Shown: positions 1-13,159 of the stretch, piece after piece
Position numbering within the stretch: position 1 is the first letter of the stretch
Layout of the letters: the number at the start of each line of letters is the position of its first letter
Source of the DNA: Atrina japonica
Taxonomy: Eukaryota; Mollusca; Bivalvia; Pterioida; Pinnidae
Assembly (NCBI GenBank): GCA_030159075.1
Contig: BROG01000049.1
Span: forward strand, 298,501-362,500
Length of the DNA: 64,000 nt
Direction of reading: 5' to 3'
Notes under the pieces: model-generated
The model's input: the letters and a program-made list of their open reading frames with translations, nothing else
Told to the model about the DNA's origin: nothing
Databases searched by the model: none
Translations under genes and position numbers: made by a program

Positions 1-439
1 GATTCACCAATTACAGAAGACTTGGTGTTAATACTCGTGTTCGGAAACGGACGGGGATTCAAAGCTGTCAATTTTCCGGAAAAAGATAACAATTTCCTTT
101 GACACCGGCCAGATCAAATTACAACACGATACAACGTTGAAATGGCCGCTTTTACAAAGATTCACCTGCCTGACAAGGATATTTTTTTGCTAAAAATCCG
201 ATTTATAATAGATGTTTTGTCGTATGTAGAACATTGTATTGTTTTATCCTGTCGCAATCGTGTATTATATAAATACGGAATCTCACCGATGTAAAATTAT
301 AAAATATGAATAAATAAAGATAAAAAACAGGGGGATAAAAAGACGAATAATGTCACACAATTAAACAATGTTTATTACTAAAAGGACTTTACCTATGTGT
401 TTTATTTTTCAAAAAATCCCCCGTTTTACTACTTAGATT

Positions 440-725
440 GTTAAGAGATATACACAGGCATACAGATTCTTAAATTCATATATTTGTGAAAATTGCTTGA
501 GAAATCCAGGGTCGGCACTTTTTCAATTGCAATTGATTAATTCAACCTTGCTATTTATATATGAATACCACTGTGCACCAGACCTTATTTTCACAAAACG
601 TGTAGGGATATATGCTTTTTTTTTGCCTGTGCATAGCTCTTATTTTGGTGTTGTACAAGCATTATAAGTAGAAAAAAATCGAAATATTTTTTAAGGGTAA
701 ACACAGATAATGTCGCTTTAAGTGT
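440..725 (-). mobile_element. MITE-A copy 1
   Basis: This is a member of a dispersed short palindromic family found at least nine times in the window. Hallmarks in the forward orientation, left to right, are: a terminal TTAAAGGGRCATTAGCTGTG, an ACACAGGCATA arm, ATATTTTGTGACAATAAGG, a centre with GAGTTAATCAATTGCAATTG, TTTCTCAAGCAATTTTCACA, a second arm TATGCCTGTGTA, and a terminal GCTAATGCCCCTTTAA. This copy is reversed and lacks a clean left terminus. Confidence 0.75.
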
Positions 726-1743
726 ATGTGTAATCCGTTTTATTTTGTGAACAGTGGTAAAACAGACATTTCAAGTGGACCGGAACAATTTCCGTAAGTT
801 GTCCGGAATCATAGCGGGTCGGGAAGCTTTGGATGATTTACAATGGCTGCAAAAAAAGGCGACGGATAAAACAAAAGTCAAGAATGTTGTATGCTGAAGG
901 GTACAGAAAAATATGCATCGCAAAATGTATCTTGAAAATTCAGTTAATAATTATTTCATTCATTTATTGATTCAGATCCATTACGATGATAAATAAAAAC
1001 AGTGTAGCTTGTATACATTTGGAACCCCGACTTGTTTTTTGGTGTTTTTTTTTCAATAGAATTATATATTGACATAACAGAAATACAAAACTGTTTATCT
1101 TTGATTGTAATGAATTCGATTGAGAATTATACCAAGTAAAGTATCTTGTATAAAACTGATTTCGAATATGTATGCCTATATGAAAATAAGTTTAATTTTT
1201 TATTCAAAATATACAACATGCATATTTATATTTAGCAAGAAATTAGTGAGGGCTTCAATAAAACTGAGCCCCATTTGATTTACATATCTTTATTTCCCAT
1301 AGTAAACGTAATATATTACGAAATTTAATTATTCATTTGTTTACGTTTCTGCATTTACGATACGTAGTATGCTAAATTTCATCATATTATGTAAGGATAT
1401 TTTATGTCATTTGGTTTTTTATTGGATTAAATTTAATATACATATGATATATACTATATTTTAGCTATGATAAAACATGTACATGAAAAACAAAAAAATA
1501 ACAATAATAAAAGGGGAATATTTTAATAAAAAACGAAAAAAAAAACAAAAAAACATTACAGTCATCAACAACAATAACATGAATGGAAATAATAATAATG
1601 AAAAAAAAACAATATCCACCAACAACAAATTCACAGAAATTATGAAGAACTGAATATACATATTATATCAATTGCATTAAATTATATCAAAAGTATTAAA
1701 ATACCATTTTAAGATAAGGATTTTGAAATTTTACTAAAATTTA

Positions 1744-1748
<5 letters not shown>

Positions 1749-1834
<86 letters not shown>
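1749..1834. repeat. (TA)n microsatellite
   Basis: About 37 uninterrupted TA units, then TGTA repeats. Confidence 0.98.
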
Positions 1835-1835
<1 letters not shown>

Positions 1836-1949
1836 TTTCTGTTCCAATGATTTAATTTTAATAAATATTTATAAACATAGCAAAAATATGTCATTTTCAT
1901 AATAATGCATTGACCTTTCAACATTCCAATTTGGTGAATTTTTTCACGG

Positions 1950-2001
<52 letters not shown>
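1950..2001. repeat. (TG)n microsatellite
   Basis: 26 uninterrupted TG units. Confidence 0.98.
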
Positions 2002-2004
<3 letters not shown>

Positions 2005-2500
2005 TTATAGGAAACTCTTCTGAATAAATCCATAAACAGGACAAGGTCAGTTACCATAACAATTAAAGCAGATGTGTTTTAAACATTTAAAAGTTAGAAG
2101 TCCATAAATTAAAATAGAAAGAAAAATAAAAGAAATACCAAACTTTGGAAATGCTCCCTTCCAAAGTTGCTCCTGTCAATTTCCATACAGTACATTGTGG
2201 GTCATATAATCAGATTTATGCAAATTTTGTTTCAAACGTTTTTTCCCCTGGATGAATATACAATTAAAATGGGGATCAGCAGGAATCCTTACTAGAGACG
2301 GGGATAAGTTAATTATAGTAGTTCATAGAACACCGAGATACAGCCACGATGTACGAAGTGATATCAAAAATATTATTTCTGTCCTGTCAATGAGATGATT
2401 AATGGGAAAAACATCGACAATTGAACAGACACTGCAGATCCAATACGCGAAAAAAAAAGAACATGTTATTTGTAATCACTCCTGGATGATGAAAATATTT

Positions 2501-2504
<4 letters not shown>

Positions 2505-2561
<57 letters not shown>
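2505..2561. repeat. (TC)n microsatellite
   Basis: About 28 perfect units. Confidence 0.98.
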
Positions 2562-2564
<3 letters not shown>

Positions 2565-3765
2565 CTAATTTGTGTTTGTTTCACAAAAGTAATACATTTT
2601 ATTCTGCATTATATTGAAGTAATAAATCTATTCATTCCAAAGTTAAATGAGGTTGTCTTGCCAAAAAACAATATATGTTATTGTGTTAATTTGTTATTTT
2701 CAAAACTTGGTATTTTTTAAAAATCTATTCAATAGTATTTTTGTAACAATTATTTTGAAAATACTAAATCTTGATAACCCTGTCTTTTTCATACAATAGA
2801 TGTCTATCTATCTGTTGTATCCATTTTAGCTGTATACATATAATTCTATGCAATTTATAAAATACAAAATATTCGTTGTTTAAGAAAATTAAAAAAACAA
2901 TACTTAAAGTCTATTTTTTTCTGTAATAAAGTGTCTATATTTACTGAAAAATGCCATCCATTGCATTGCTTATGAATTTGCATATCTTAGTGAGACTGTG
3001 GTTGTGATAATGAGTTTTATAATAATATATTCTATGAAAATCTAACTGAAATAATTCAAGACCATTCCGTTTCCGATTCTCTCCTTCCTTTGGGGTTGAC
3101 TGAAGTATAATGGTTAATAAAACTCATGCAGAAAAAAAAAATCAAATTTAGATTTTTTTTTAATTATTTACACTACATTTCCAAAGATATTTTTTTAAAA
3201 AAAAGCCATAACTTTACAAGAAAATAAAATGTTAACCCTACACACAAAAATGTGTCAATGAAACGGGATTCTTTTGAAGAAGCAGAATAGACCACGACTC
3301 AAACAGGACGAATTCACTAAATTTACTAAGTACTCAAGCCCAACTAACTTTTCAAGATTATGCGATAAAACACTTTTAATGTATGCTGCAACTGGACATT
3401 TGTGTAAATATTAGCATACAATTGTTGATAGTAATGAAAAATATTTAAATTATTAATTTTAAGAAAACATCATACAAATCGATATACAGTTTAAGTACAT
3501 ATCCAAATTTTCAGTGCCATACTCTGGGTATTTTTTTTTTTTTCAAGTTTAGGCGAAAATCTAAAAATTTGAACAAACATTTTTTATGTGAATGAACAGG
3601 ATTACAGTGGGTTTCCTCGTCAGCCACATCCTGAAGTTTCTATAAATAACTATGAAGTCAAAACGATGTAATTGAGGAAATTTGGTGACAATAATTTCGA
3701 TTTTGTTAATAGCTGACGTAAGATTTGTGTGCGTATGTGTGCTCAGAGAGAGTAACAGACAGATA

Positions 3766-3766
3766 C

Positions 3767-3798
<32 letters not shown>
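3766..3798. repeat. (GA)n microsatellite, interrupted
   Basis: Two GA runs separated by AAAG. Confidence 0.95.
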
Positions 3799-4224
3799 TC
3801 TGATCATACCGATTATGCTATTATTCAGATCTAACTCACTTTCGCATACTCAGGAAGTGTCATTGCCCATTCATCATTTTCTGACAGACCAAATAATCAC
3901 ATTAAGTTTAATTTCAAGATGAAAATTAACCCGAAAACCATGATCCTTCTCTCTGTTATTAATGATAAATAGAATAGGGCTAGGTTTTGCCACTGAAATC
4001 GTTTCCGAGGTTTCACGCGCGAACTCATCCAGTTTTGATGAAATTGAAAATATCAGAAGAAAGACAGAATAGATACAAAAAACAATGAAAACAATTAAAA
4101 TTGTGTTGGAATTATAATGATGGCTTCATCGCTCATTTGAATTGAAAAAAAAGAATATTAATCAAAATAAAGTAAAATAATTGAAAAGATTTATTATTAG
4201 CCTTGTGTAATACGACATTTTTTA

Positions 4225-4330
4225 GGAAATGTACATTTCGGGCTCAACTGATAAAGCCTTTATTGACAGAAACGATGGTCTTGAGCAGGTGTTTTTGCCT
4301 GTTTTGTAAAACTATTCCTGGTTTTTAAAT
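4225..4330 (-). repeat. Dispersed repeat R fragment
   Basis: CGGGCTCAACTGATAAAGCC, TTTATTGACAGAAACGATGG and TTGTAAAACTATTCC correspond to the R core seen at 49.97-50.06 kb. Confidence 0.45.
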
Positions 4331-4629
4331 AATAATTATTTAATATATGTAATATATTTCGTTTAGAGATTGAGTATTTTTCCCTGTTAGTTTGACATTC
4401 TTTGTCATTAAGGAAAACTTGATTTCAAGGGATCCACTGTAGCATTGTTTTATCTGTTTGCTTTCTGATTTTGAAAAAAATATATTTAGTGAATATATAA
4501 TCGCCAAGGTAACATTCTTTTTTTGTGTAATATGTTGTAATTTCTTTAGGTACCCAGTACAATCACAAGCAATTTCAAAGTCAATCTGACCCCGAAAATC
4601 ACAACTACATTGTTATTTTTATTCTATAT

Positions 4630-4658
4630 ATTTTTTTTTTTTTTTTGGGGGGGGGGGG
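4630..4658. repeat. Poly-T/poly-G homopolymer junction
   Basis: About 16 T followed directly by 12 G. Assembly length may be unreliable. Confidence 0.9.
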
Positions 4659-4799
4659 ATCTCTTAAGTGGTCAAATGGAACATTACTAGCAGGTAAGGA
4701 GGTTGAAATGAAATATCCAGTAAACTTTTGCTTTAGAAAAATCGTGTTTCCAGTTTCACAACTTGGGTTATTTTTCCATACAAAAATATTGTCAACAAT

Positions 4800-4802
<3 letters not shown>

Positions 4803-4841
<39 letters not shown>
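4803..4841. repeat. (CT)n microsatellite
   Basis: About 19 perfect units. Confidence 0.98.
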
Positions 4842-4843
<2 letters not shown>

Positions 4844-5273
4844 AAATGGACCAGAGTACGCCAGTAGTAATGCTTATGTAGTTCATCTATATGTATCTGT
4901 GCGATGTACACTTTTCATATCCATGATATTAAAATTAATTTCCCAATCTTATGTATATATTTGCATACTTCAGAAACTATAAGTATTCTTAACAGATAAA
5001 AATCTTAATCAAACAGTCTTATCTTAGATTTCAATTTTGGTAAATATTTTAGCTATGTGACAAGATTTTAAAAATAAAATGCGGAAATTTCGTTTTGAAT
5101 TTGTGTCTGAAGGAAAATTTTCTTGCTTCAGCTATTTTGCCATTTTAAATTATCACACAAATCACCCCTACACCAATGTAAATGCGGAACTAAATTCTGG
5201 CACATGTAAAACAAACCCCTTTCATGTAGATTACATAATTTTAGGAAGATTCTATGCTGACATATGCACATAA

Positions 5274-5275
<2 letters not shown>

Positions 5276-5350
<75 letters not shown>
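5276..5350. repeat. (AT)n microsatellite
   Basis: About 37 perfect units. Confidence 0.98.
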
Positions 5351-5354
<4 letters not shown>

Positions 5355-5838
5355 GATAAGTCACAATCTCTAAATATCACGAGTCATTCTATCAAGTCAA
5401 TTTTCTATGAAAACCAAATACAATCTGTACAATTCTGAATAGAAAAATGCACAAACTGTCGGATTGTTTTTCATTCAACTTCGTTATCCGAGAGATATTG
5501 AAAATTTGAGATTATGAAAACCTCATTCCTCGCCCGTCAAATCCCTAGAGTTTCTTGTCGTAAAAACACAAAATCATATGAAATCTGAAAACGCCAAAAG
5601 AAACTGACAATAGCTGTGATGCAGTGTGACCCCTTTGTTAGATTCAATATCCCAAGCGAGCACAATCTTGTCGTGATAAATAGCATTAAGGGTAAAGGTG
5701 AAAGCAAAACGCTTAAAAATGAGAAAATTGAATTACAATGGACACGACAGAAAAATGTTCAATAATTTGGAAATATGCACGAATGTGGGCACTAGCTGTT
5801 TTTTGTTTTACGATATAGCTGTAATCTGGATAAATGTT

Positions 5839-6090
5839 GGGTAGGTAGAGGAGGTAAGTAGGTAGGTGGGTGGAGGTAGGAGGAGGTAGGTAGGAGGTAG
5901 GCAAGTAGCTAGTTAGATAGATAGACAGACATACAGAAAGACAGATATATAGATAGATAGACAGACAGAAAGATGGACGGACGACCAAACAGACAGACAG
6001 ACAGGTAGGTAAGCATTAAGGTAGATAGATACATAGAGAGATAGATAGATAGACAGACTGACAGACAGAGAAAGATAGATTATAGATCTA
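5839..6090. repeat. TAGG/GATA/GACA compound tetranucleotide array
   Basis: TAGG-rich at the left, changing to mixed GATA and GACA units after about 5910. It is one of three GATA/GACA arrays in the window. Confidence 0.9.
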
Positions 6091-9000
6091 ATAATTCACG
6101 ACGTTTATACAGTCGGTATGTTCTTGATTTACTTTGATACATACGCATACATGTATTCTGATTTTGTATTGCACTCTCGAAATCTCTTAGAGATTTAAAA
6201 CGTTTTTTTTTCTATCATTTTCAAAATAAGAATACTGAGACAGGACACTAAATCCGTGTGATTAGTGAGTAAAAGGAGAAAATGTCCAAACCTAAAATCA
6301 TCTCATTCATCATAGTTACTGTCACCTAAAACAAGCACACATAGAGACACCATCACAATGTACGGAAACTTTAAACTGCCAGAAAATCAATACCTACCCA
6401 CATTTGTTAGAGACTTGACTAAATGTTAAAACATTTTACATTTTGCGAATTTTAATTTTAATGATTATTTTTTTTTTTACTGAAATAGAGAGTACGACTG
6501 AAGGTAGATTTTTAGTGGAACTTGAATACATTCTTTACTGCAAAAACAAATTATATGGGTGAAATATACCATTTGTGCGTTTACAGAATTTCCGGAGTCT
6601 ATTGTAACTTTTTTTCTTTTTTTTGAATGTCCATAAAGGAATGAATTTATGTTTATATACAGTACAGCACATGTCAAAGAAAATGATATAGATTAGAACT
6701 GGTATTAGCACTTTATACAAAAATCATTCTCAGCGCAATGTAAAGTCAGGGAAAGCGCATAATTGCACTTTGTAATATCATCGAAACTTCCAATTCAGTG
6801 TTCTCGATTTTTTTTTATACAATTGTCATGTTTCATTTTTTGAAATCACTTGGTGGTTGGTAAACGCAAAAAAAATAAACATGGAACAACATTCTAAGTC
6901 AAACTTTTAAATGTGGTTTATACGCTGTCCATGCTTACATAAAATGATGCGGAATGTCCTTTTTTCATACTCGTGTATATATCCAATATGTAAAAAGAAA
7001 TACATGCATATAACATCAAAATCAGAATTAAGGAACTGTAGAAGTTTATAGATTGAAATATATTCAGCCTTTAGGTAGAAAGAGAAAATCTCTCGAATTT
7101 CGACTCGAGAGATGTAAAGACAACGGTAACTGAAATCCTTCTTCGTGAATATTTTGTTCTTAAATATATCGCATCTGATAAAAATTAAGTTTGGCATTTC
7201 ATTTTGTTCCCTAACAAAGTGAAAATATAACATTATAGCAATAAATTGAAAACAGTTTTCGTTTTGTTCTTGAATGACACAAATGATTATCCGTAGAAAA
7301 ACTGTAGAAATTTCGGCGTTAGCAGCGAGTATTTCAGAGATTTTTTTTCAAATAGAATGTCTTGTTGCAAGGAACTTGTCATTCCAAAGCAAATCTCGAA
7401 CAAAGCTTCACAGAATTATACTAATATTGGTTTTCATGACTACAATTGGGTTATGGAACGGATTGTTCGCACCTCACAGGGCTAACTTTTTGTTCACGTT
7501 CGACATTACCACAAAATGAAGATTAATGTTCGTTCTTTTTTATCAGTATGTAATTATCTTGAAGACTGAAATTATTTCTACCAACACTTGAGAATACCAC
7601 CTACATTTCGGTCGGTATGGACACCCCTGGGTCAGAAACCTGGATACGGTTACATGCATTGCTTATTGCAAGTGGGTGTGTCAATGAACGGTACGATACA
7701 ATAAATGTTATAAAAAAAACCACAAAAAAATCTTAATAAATGAAAAACGGAAGTCTCCTGAGAAGGAATGGTGTCTACGGACATGCAAATGTGGCAGATA
7801 TGTTATTCAGTTGTTCGCTAGGTTGCAGTTTGGCTTCCTATTCCGTCAGAATTTCCTTTTTACATGGACAGGTCCCAAGCTGTAAATGAAGTGTCACACA
7901 CTTAAACTAATGCAATAGGTTTATACAAGTGCTAGCTCTCTTACACAGGACCCCATTTTCAAGTCTCAACCGGAACTTATATACATTGTATAGGGTTTTC
8001 GCCTCTGACAAATACGACAGACCTCAGAACAATGAATAGGCCAATATGGAAAACGCAGATTATTTCAATATCGAATCGGCTCTAATTTGAATTTTCAATT
8101 TGGTCACTGACTTCAATAGAGATTCTCAATATTTGCCTAGTCTTGTCCTGATTGGTTAAATTTTGTCGATGTTGGGCTGGTCGCCTCATAATTAACTAGT
8201 TTTTAATTCAATATTGCTTGAGTACGATTTACCGTATTAGACTAATTTTACCACCAATAATTAATGGTAGATAAAAAAAAAACAAACATAGAATCAAAAT
8301 GAAACAAGAAAACAATAGTAAACGAATTTCAAAATATTACTCCAATGCACATTCATTATCCAGCAGTGTTAGAATTCTCACTGCTAAGAAGTGATTCGAA
8401 AGCGTTGTTTAATATTATGGGGTGATCTAACTCTTATGGTTTCATTTTCGTGAAAACTCGTGTTGATTTAGTTTCTCAAGTGTTTGTGCCATCCCGCCTC
8501 TCGAGATCCACCAGTAAGACTTCCTGTTAATGATTCGTTGCTGTATGTTTGAACAAACTTGATATAACCTTGATATTTAAGAGATTTGATGCTGATAACA
8601 GCTTAGCAAATGCTGATTATGACATAAATAAGTGACAGGAAGACTTGCACAGAAATAGCGTTCCGATGATGTCTTCCTAGACATGCAAACAAACATTTCT
8701 TCATTCCTGCAGCAGAATAGATTCGATGTATTGTCAATCGCTCATAGTTATTCCCAGAATTACAGGTTTTTGAATTGACAAGTCTGTGATTCTGGGCGCG
8801 CTGAACCATCCATCATCCAGCGCGTGCATTCCACAATTGAATTCATTGTTTCATGATATATCGCGAATAATGCACTCTTTTTTTCCTGCCGGAATCACAT
8901 CACTTGCGGAAGTAGTTTAAAGGCGGAAGTCTGTGACTTTTATTTTTGGAGACTCGCATGGTAAATCCACAAGTTTTTGACGTTTGTTAAAGATTGTCAT

Positions 9001-9240
9001 ACTGACTTCAAAAAGAAAATAAAATAAAAAAAAAATACAATTCGAGAGGTAAAAAATAGCTGCTGCGAAAAAACAAACACTAGTTTTCGGTCAAGACAGA
9101 TATTTAAATTTTACTTAATAGAATAATTTATGCCTGTGTGATCGGCTTCCTCAGACCACCATTTTTTATCCTTATTAACACATTGTTACTCTCGTGAGTT
9201 CTTGGCCCCTGTCACTTTGACCTAATCAGTACCACGTATG
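6091..9240. other. AT-rich spacer without recognisable gene
   Basis: Open frames here are short (108 codons or fewer) and match nothing I know. A 9-bp-arm hairpin ATCTCTCGA/TCGAGAGAT lies near 7089-7114. No repeat family was identified. Confidence 0.6.
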
Positions 9241-9242
9241 TT

Positions 9243-9591
9243 TAAGGGGACACATTAGCAGTGTTTACCAAAACAACATTTCGACATTTTTTCTACTTTT
9301 GCTACTTTGTTCTTAATGTAAAATAACAAATAGTATCTAAACACAGGCATAAAAAAATCGTATTTACCTGTATATTTTGTGACAATAAGGTCACATCCAG
9401 TGTAGTATTTATATACAAAGAGTAAGATTGAGTTAATCAATTGCAATTGAAAAAGTGTCAAAACAGGGTTTCTCAAGCAATTTTCACAAAATATACAGGA
9501 ATTTATGAAGTTTTATGCTTGTGTATATCTCTTTTTTTTTTTGCTATTATATATCAAAAATATCTTAGTAATACCGCTAATGCCCCTTTAA
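9243..9591 (+). mobile_element. MITE-A copy 2 (best-preserved)
   Basis: This is a near full-length 0.35 kb copy. It starts TTAAGGGGACACATTAGC, ends GCTAATGCCCCTTTAA (inverted termini), and carries the two internal mirror arms ACACAGGCATA and TATGCTTGTGTA. It has no coding capacity, so it is a non-autonomous element. Confidence 0.85.
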
Positions 9592-10344
9592 AATCTGCGA
9601 TTCGCCTTGTTTTAGAAGTAGTATTGGGTTATTGTGTGATTCAATTGATCTGGTGCATGTACGAGGACGGGATTTGTTAGTATCAAGGACGGCTTGAAAT
9701 AGAAGCATGTTATTACAGAAAAACATAATTACATGTATTTACGTATTCAGAATTTCAGTACATTTTCTTTTTCACTTTCCATATATGAAGACTCCATTTG
9801 CAGAAAGACGCCCGTTACACTTTGTAAAACTGTAACGGAAGTGGCATGTAGTACTAATCATTAACTCTCGTATCTGTTTGAGTCGTGTATATTAATTTAC
9901 AATAGTTGAAACCTAACAGTAGTTTCAAATAGCACACCATCTCATCCAAGAAAGAGTTTACTACTTATTTTTTCGAATGTTTTGTAAAACTTTCGTCATT
10001 TTGACTATGGTCCTGTTATGTCAATGAAGTCTTCGCTTGTAAAATTCGTAATATCAGGTATATGTATATGGATATAACATAATAAACCGGATCGCATGCA
10101 GTCAATGAAACAGAAGCAAAGACTAACTTTTAAGCTTCCGTTACTTAAAGCTGGAGTCTAATCTAACCCTGTTTCGCTCACCAGGCTTTCAAAATATATA
10201 TGTGGTTATGCTCTATTTATAGTTATAACAACCGTATTGGAAAATCGGCGAGCATGGGAATGCCAAAATTGAATCTACATAGCTGATTGGAGATGCATGT
10301 AAACTATATTCACATACGATTATGTTGTTTCACAAGAAAGTTTT

Positions 10345-10625
10345 GAAATTTTCTATCGGTGGTCTAAAGACCCGGTTTCGATTCCTGGTACTGGGTCATA
10401 CCAAAAACGTTTTAAAAATGGAAGTGACTGTCCTTTCTCTAAACAACCACCTTACGAAGTGAAAATCGACACGGCTCTGTCCGTTAAAAGAACTCTCACC
10501 ATATTGGCGTCAGTCCAAAGACCAGGTTAATATTTGCAGCACCTTTAGTTGATGACAACTCTATTTAAGTGAACAAATTTTGACAGGATATAAAACAGCA
10601 ATCAATCAAACAAACAAAAAAACAA
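10345..10625 (+). mobile_element. tRNA-derived SINE, family B
   Basis: A tRNA-like head with a box-B-like element (CGGTTTCGATTCCTGGTAC) is followed by a body with ACGAAGTGAAAATCGACACG and ATTGGCGTCAGTCCAAAGAC, then a tail TTGACAGGATATAAAACAGC ending in CAAT/CAAA repeats. The head does not fold as a complete tRNA. It is RNA polymerase III-type and non-autonomous, relying on an unidentified LINE. Confidence 0.7.
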
Positions 10626-11748
10626 AATTTCCATCGGACGACAACCACGCATTGACGACAATAATTTTTGCTCACCCGAAACTATGACTGAGGGCAGGCG
10701 AGCTAAAAAGGGTGACGCTTACGCGCGCAAAAAAAACCAAGAACGCGATAGAAAAATACAACCTGGATTATTGATTTTGATATACAATTAAAGTAACACC
10801 CTCTAACAGTATCCCATTACGATCGAATTAATATTACAGAAATTTAATTAATACAACAAAGACTTAATCACAATCAAGGTATTTGCATTTGTATCCAATT
10901 CATCTTTTCATGATTTGTATGTCGCCGCGCGAGTACCTGTTAATTCATTTGGAAGTTATATATTAATCTTATTTATTTCATTCAGAACTATGTCTCTGGT
11001 GTATTAGGATCAGCTCCGACAAGTGTTCCGGGGTGAAATTGCTGTTTATTTTTTCACAGTTCGCATCGCTTCACGCTTATTGTTAACAGGCAGTCGACGT
11101 TACAATAATGCTTTGACGTCTACTGTTTTCTAACATCTCAATAAACGCATTGACGACATTCTTCACATGACTGAACACCTGACTTCACTAAAGTATCGTA
11201 ATAAAAGTCGTGTGTTTTTTTGTTCTTAATAAAACATTCTTGAACATAAACATGCTCAATTATGCCGAAAAAAAATATTTGCAGTCTCTCGAGTGAAAAT
11301 ATGTTTCTTTAGAGAATGTTTCTCGTAATATGAAGAAGCACTTGTTTGCGTGTTCCGTTCCACGCCACGTGGAGATTTTTAATGTGTCCTACAGTAATTC
11401 TTTCTGACGTGTAGCGACAGTCTTTCATTTAAAGGAAATAATTATTTGTTTTCGATTTTATGCCCCGTGTTTTATTATTTGTTATTTTCACAAGTGTTGT
11501 AATATTCGTTTTGACAGTTTTGGGGCCTCGATCTGCAAAATGAAAACTGGAAAATGTTAAAGACCCTAAACAGGGTTGACAGGAATCTCCATAGAATTTG
11601 AAGAAATATTTTTATCATATGCGTAAGAACTCTTAATTCGAAAACTGGAAAATATTTAGCAAGCTGAATACTTTCCTCGAAAATAAAAAAATAGTAAATT
11701 TTACTATAAAAATAAGAATTAAAAGTTTTTTGAAAAAAAAATTATTAC

Positions 11749-11750
<2 letters not shown>

Positions 11751-11832
<82 letters not shown>
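11751..11832. repeat. (TA)n microsatellite
   Basis: 41 perfect units. Confidence 0.98.
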
Positions 11833-11833
<1 letters not shown>

Positions 11834-12389
11834 TTCCTCTCTTTATATTACACTGCTGGATTTCTTCACGCCATACCGTACAAAAAATCGCATCTGTTTC
11901 AAAATTTCAGGGGGCTTACAAAAACTTGAAATGCCTAAATTTTTATCTATTTTCGAGGTAAGTAAAACTTCTATTTAAAACATATAAAATGTGGTAAATT
12001 TAACAGTTAACTAAGTTTCTGTTACGCTCAAACATATCCACTTTTTGTAAAATTAATACATTGTGATGGCAGCCAAGAGCAATGTTTTTATTATCCCGTA
12101 GAAAAAAGCAGATTCCATTGAAAGTGCTAACGAGTTATGATCTCTTGTGACGGTGCAAATTAACTCTGATGTTCGCCAGATAGAATAACGTTTAGAGTTT
12201 CACCGTCAGTGTTGCGAAAGAATATGACATGTTCTTCAAAGAAATACATATATAACTTGTACAGGGTATAATTAAAATCAAGGTAAAACGGAATTTAATA
12301 ATACCTTAACATTCACTCTATATTTTTGCCAAATTCAAAATGTCAGCTGGTGCAATGTATTTAGTTATATACATACATGATCTTTTCTG

Positions 12390-13085
12390 AAAATAAAAAA
12401 TCAATTTGTACTACTTTTACTACTTGTACAAATAAGAGCTGTACATGGGCATTACAATTTTATATTCTTATATATTTTGTCAAAATAAGGACACGTCCAA
12501 TGTGGTATCTATGGAAGCCTATTAGTATCACCCTAGAAAAAAAATCTCCTACGTAAGACAAGATCTCCTACGTAGGACTTATTATCTCCTCCGTAGGACT
12601 TAGTATCTCTTGCGTAAGACTTAGTATCTCTTACGTAGGACTTATTATTTCCTACGTAAGACTGAGTATTTCCTATGTACGACTTAGTATCTCCTACGTA
12701 GGACTTATTATCTCTTACGCAAGACTTATAATCCCTACGTAGGACTTATTATGTCCAACGTAAGACTTAATATATAAGTCTTACGTAAGAGTTAATAAGT
12801 CTTGCGTAAGAGATACTAAGTCCTGTGTAGGCGATAATAAGTTTTACATAAGAGATAAAAAAAGTTCTAGGTTGATACTAATACGTTGCCATAGGTATCA
12901 ATATACAAAAGTAAGACAAGGTTGATAGATTGTAACTGGAAAAGAACCAAGCCTGGTATTCTCAAGCAATGTTCACGAAACATATAGAAATTTAAGAATC
13001 GTTATGCCTGTGTACGTCTCCTTTTTGTTATTGTATATCGGGGAAATAATGAGAGAGAAAAAACACAGCTAATGCCCCTTTAAGA
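12390..13085 (+). mobile_element. MITE-A copy 3, split by a nested foldback element
   Basis: The left half (to 12509, with ATATATTTTGTCAAAATAAGG) and right half (from 12894, with TCTCAAGCAATGTTCACG and the terminal GCTAATGCCCCTTTAA) match the family. Between them lies a 384-bp unrelated insertion flanked by a 6-bp duplication, GGTATC. That dates the inner element as younger than this copy. Confidence 0.8.
12510..12893. mobile_element. Foldback/MITE element made of a 21-bp-pitch TACGTA array, nested in MITE-A
   Basis: About 28-bp imperfect terminal inverted repeats (TATGGAAGCCTATTAGTATC on the left; its near-complement GATACTAATACGTTGCCATA on the right) are flanked by GGTATC at 12504-12509 and 12894-12899. 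The interior is 15 units of the type CTCCTACGTAGGACTTATTAT. Core positions are about 12550, 12569, 12590, 12611, 12632, 12653, 12674, 12695, 12716, 12736 and 12757 in one orientation. The array then flips at a palindromic GACTTAATATATAAGTC, and four reversed units follow at 12782, 12803, 12824 and 12845. Each core (TACGTA or variant) is itself self-complementary. No ORF. Confidence 0.8.
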
Positions 13086-13159
13086 GAGAAAATTTCCTCA
13101 CTTAGGACACCGTTTGGAAAAACGGACCTAGGACCAAAAAAAATGACCCTGCGAAGATG

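Larger units (their letters stand above)
9692..12389. other. Spacer
   Basis: Apart from the SINE at 10.35-10.63 kb and (TA)n at 11.75 kb, I see no gene, RNA or named repeat here. Confidence 0.55.

Noticed and set aside
12541..12890. CRISPR-like array
   Set aside because: Units are contiguous 21-bp palindromic repeats without unique spacers, inside a eukaryotic nested transposon.
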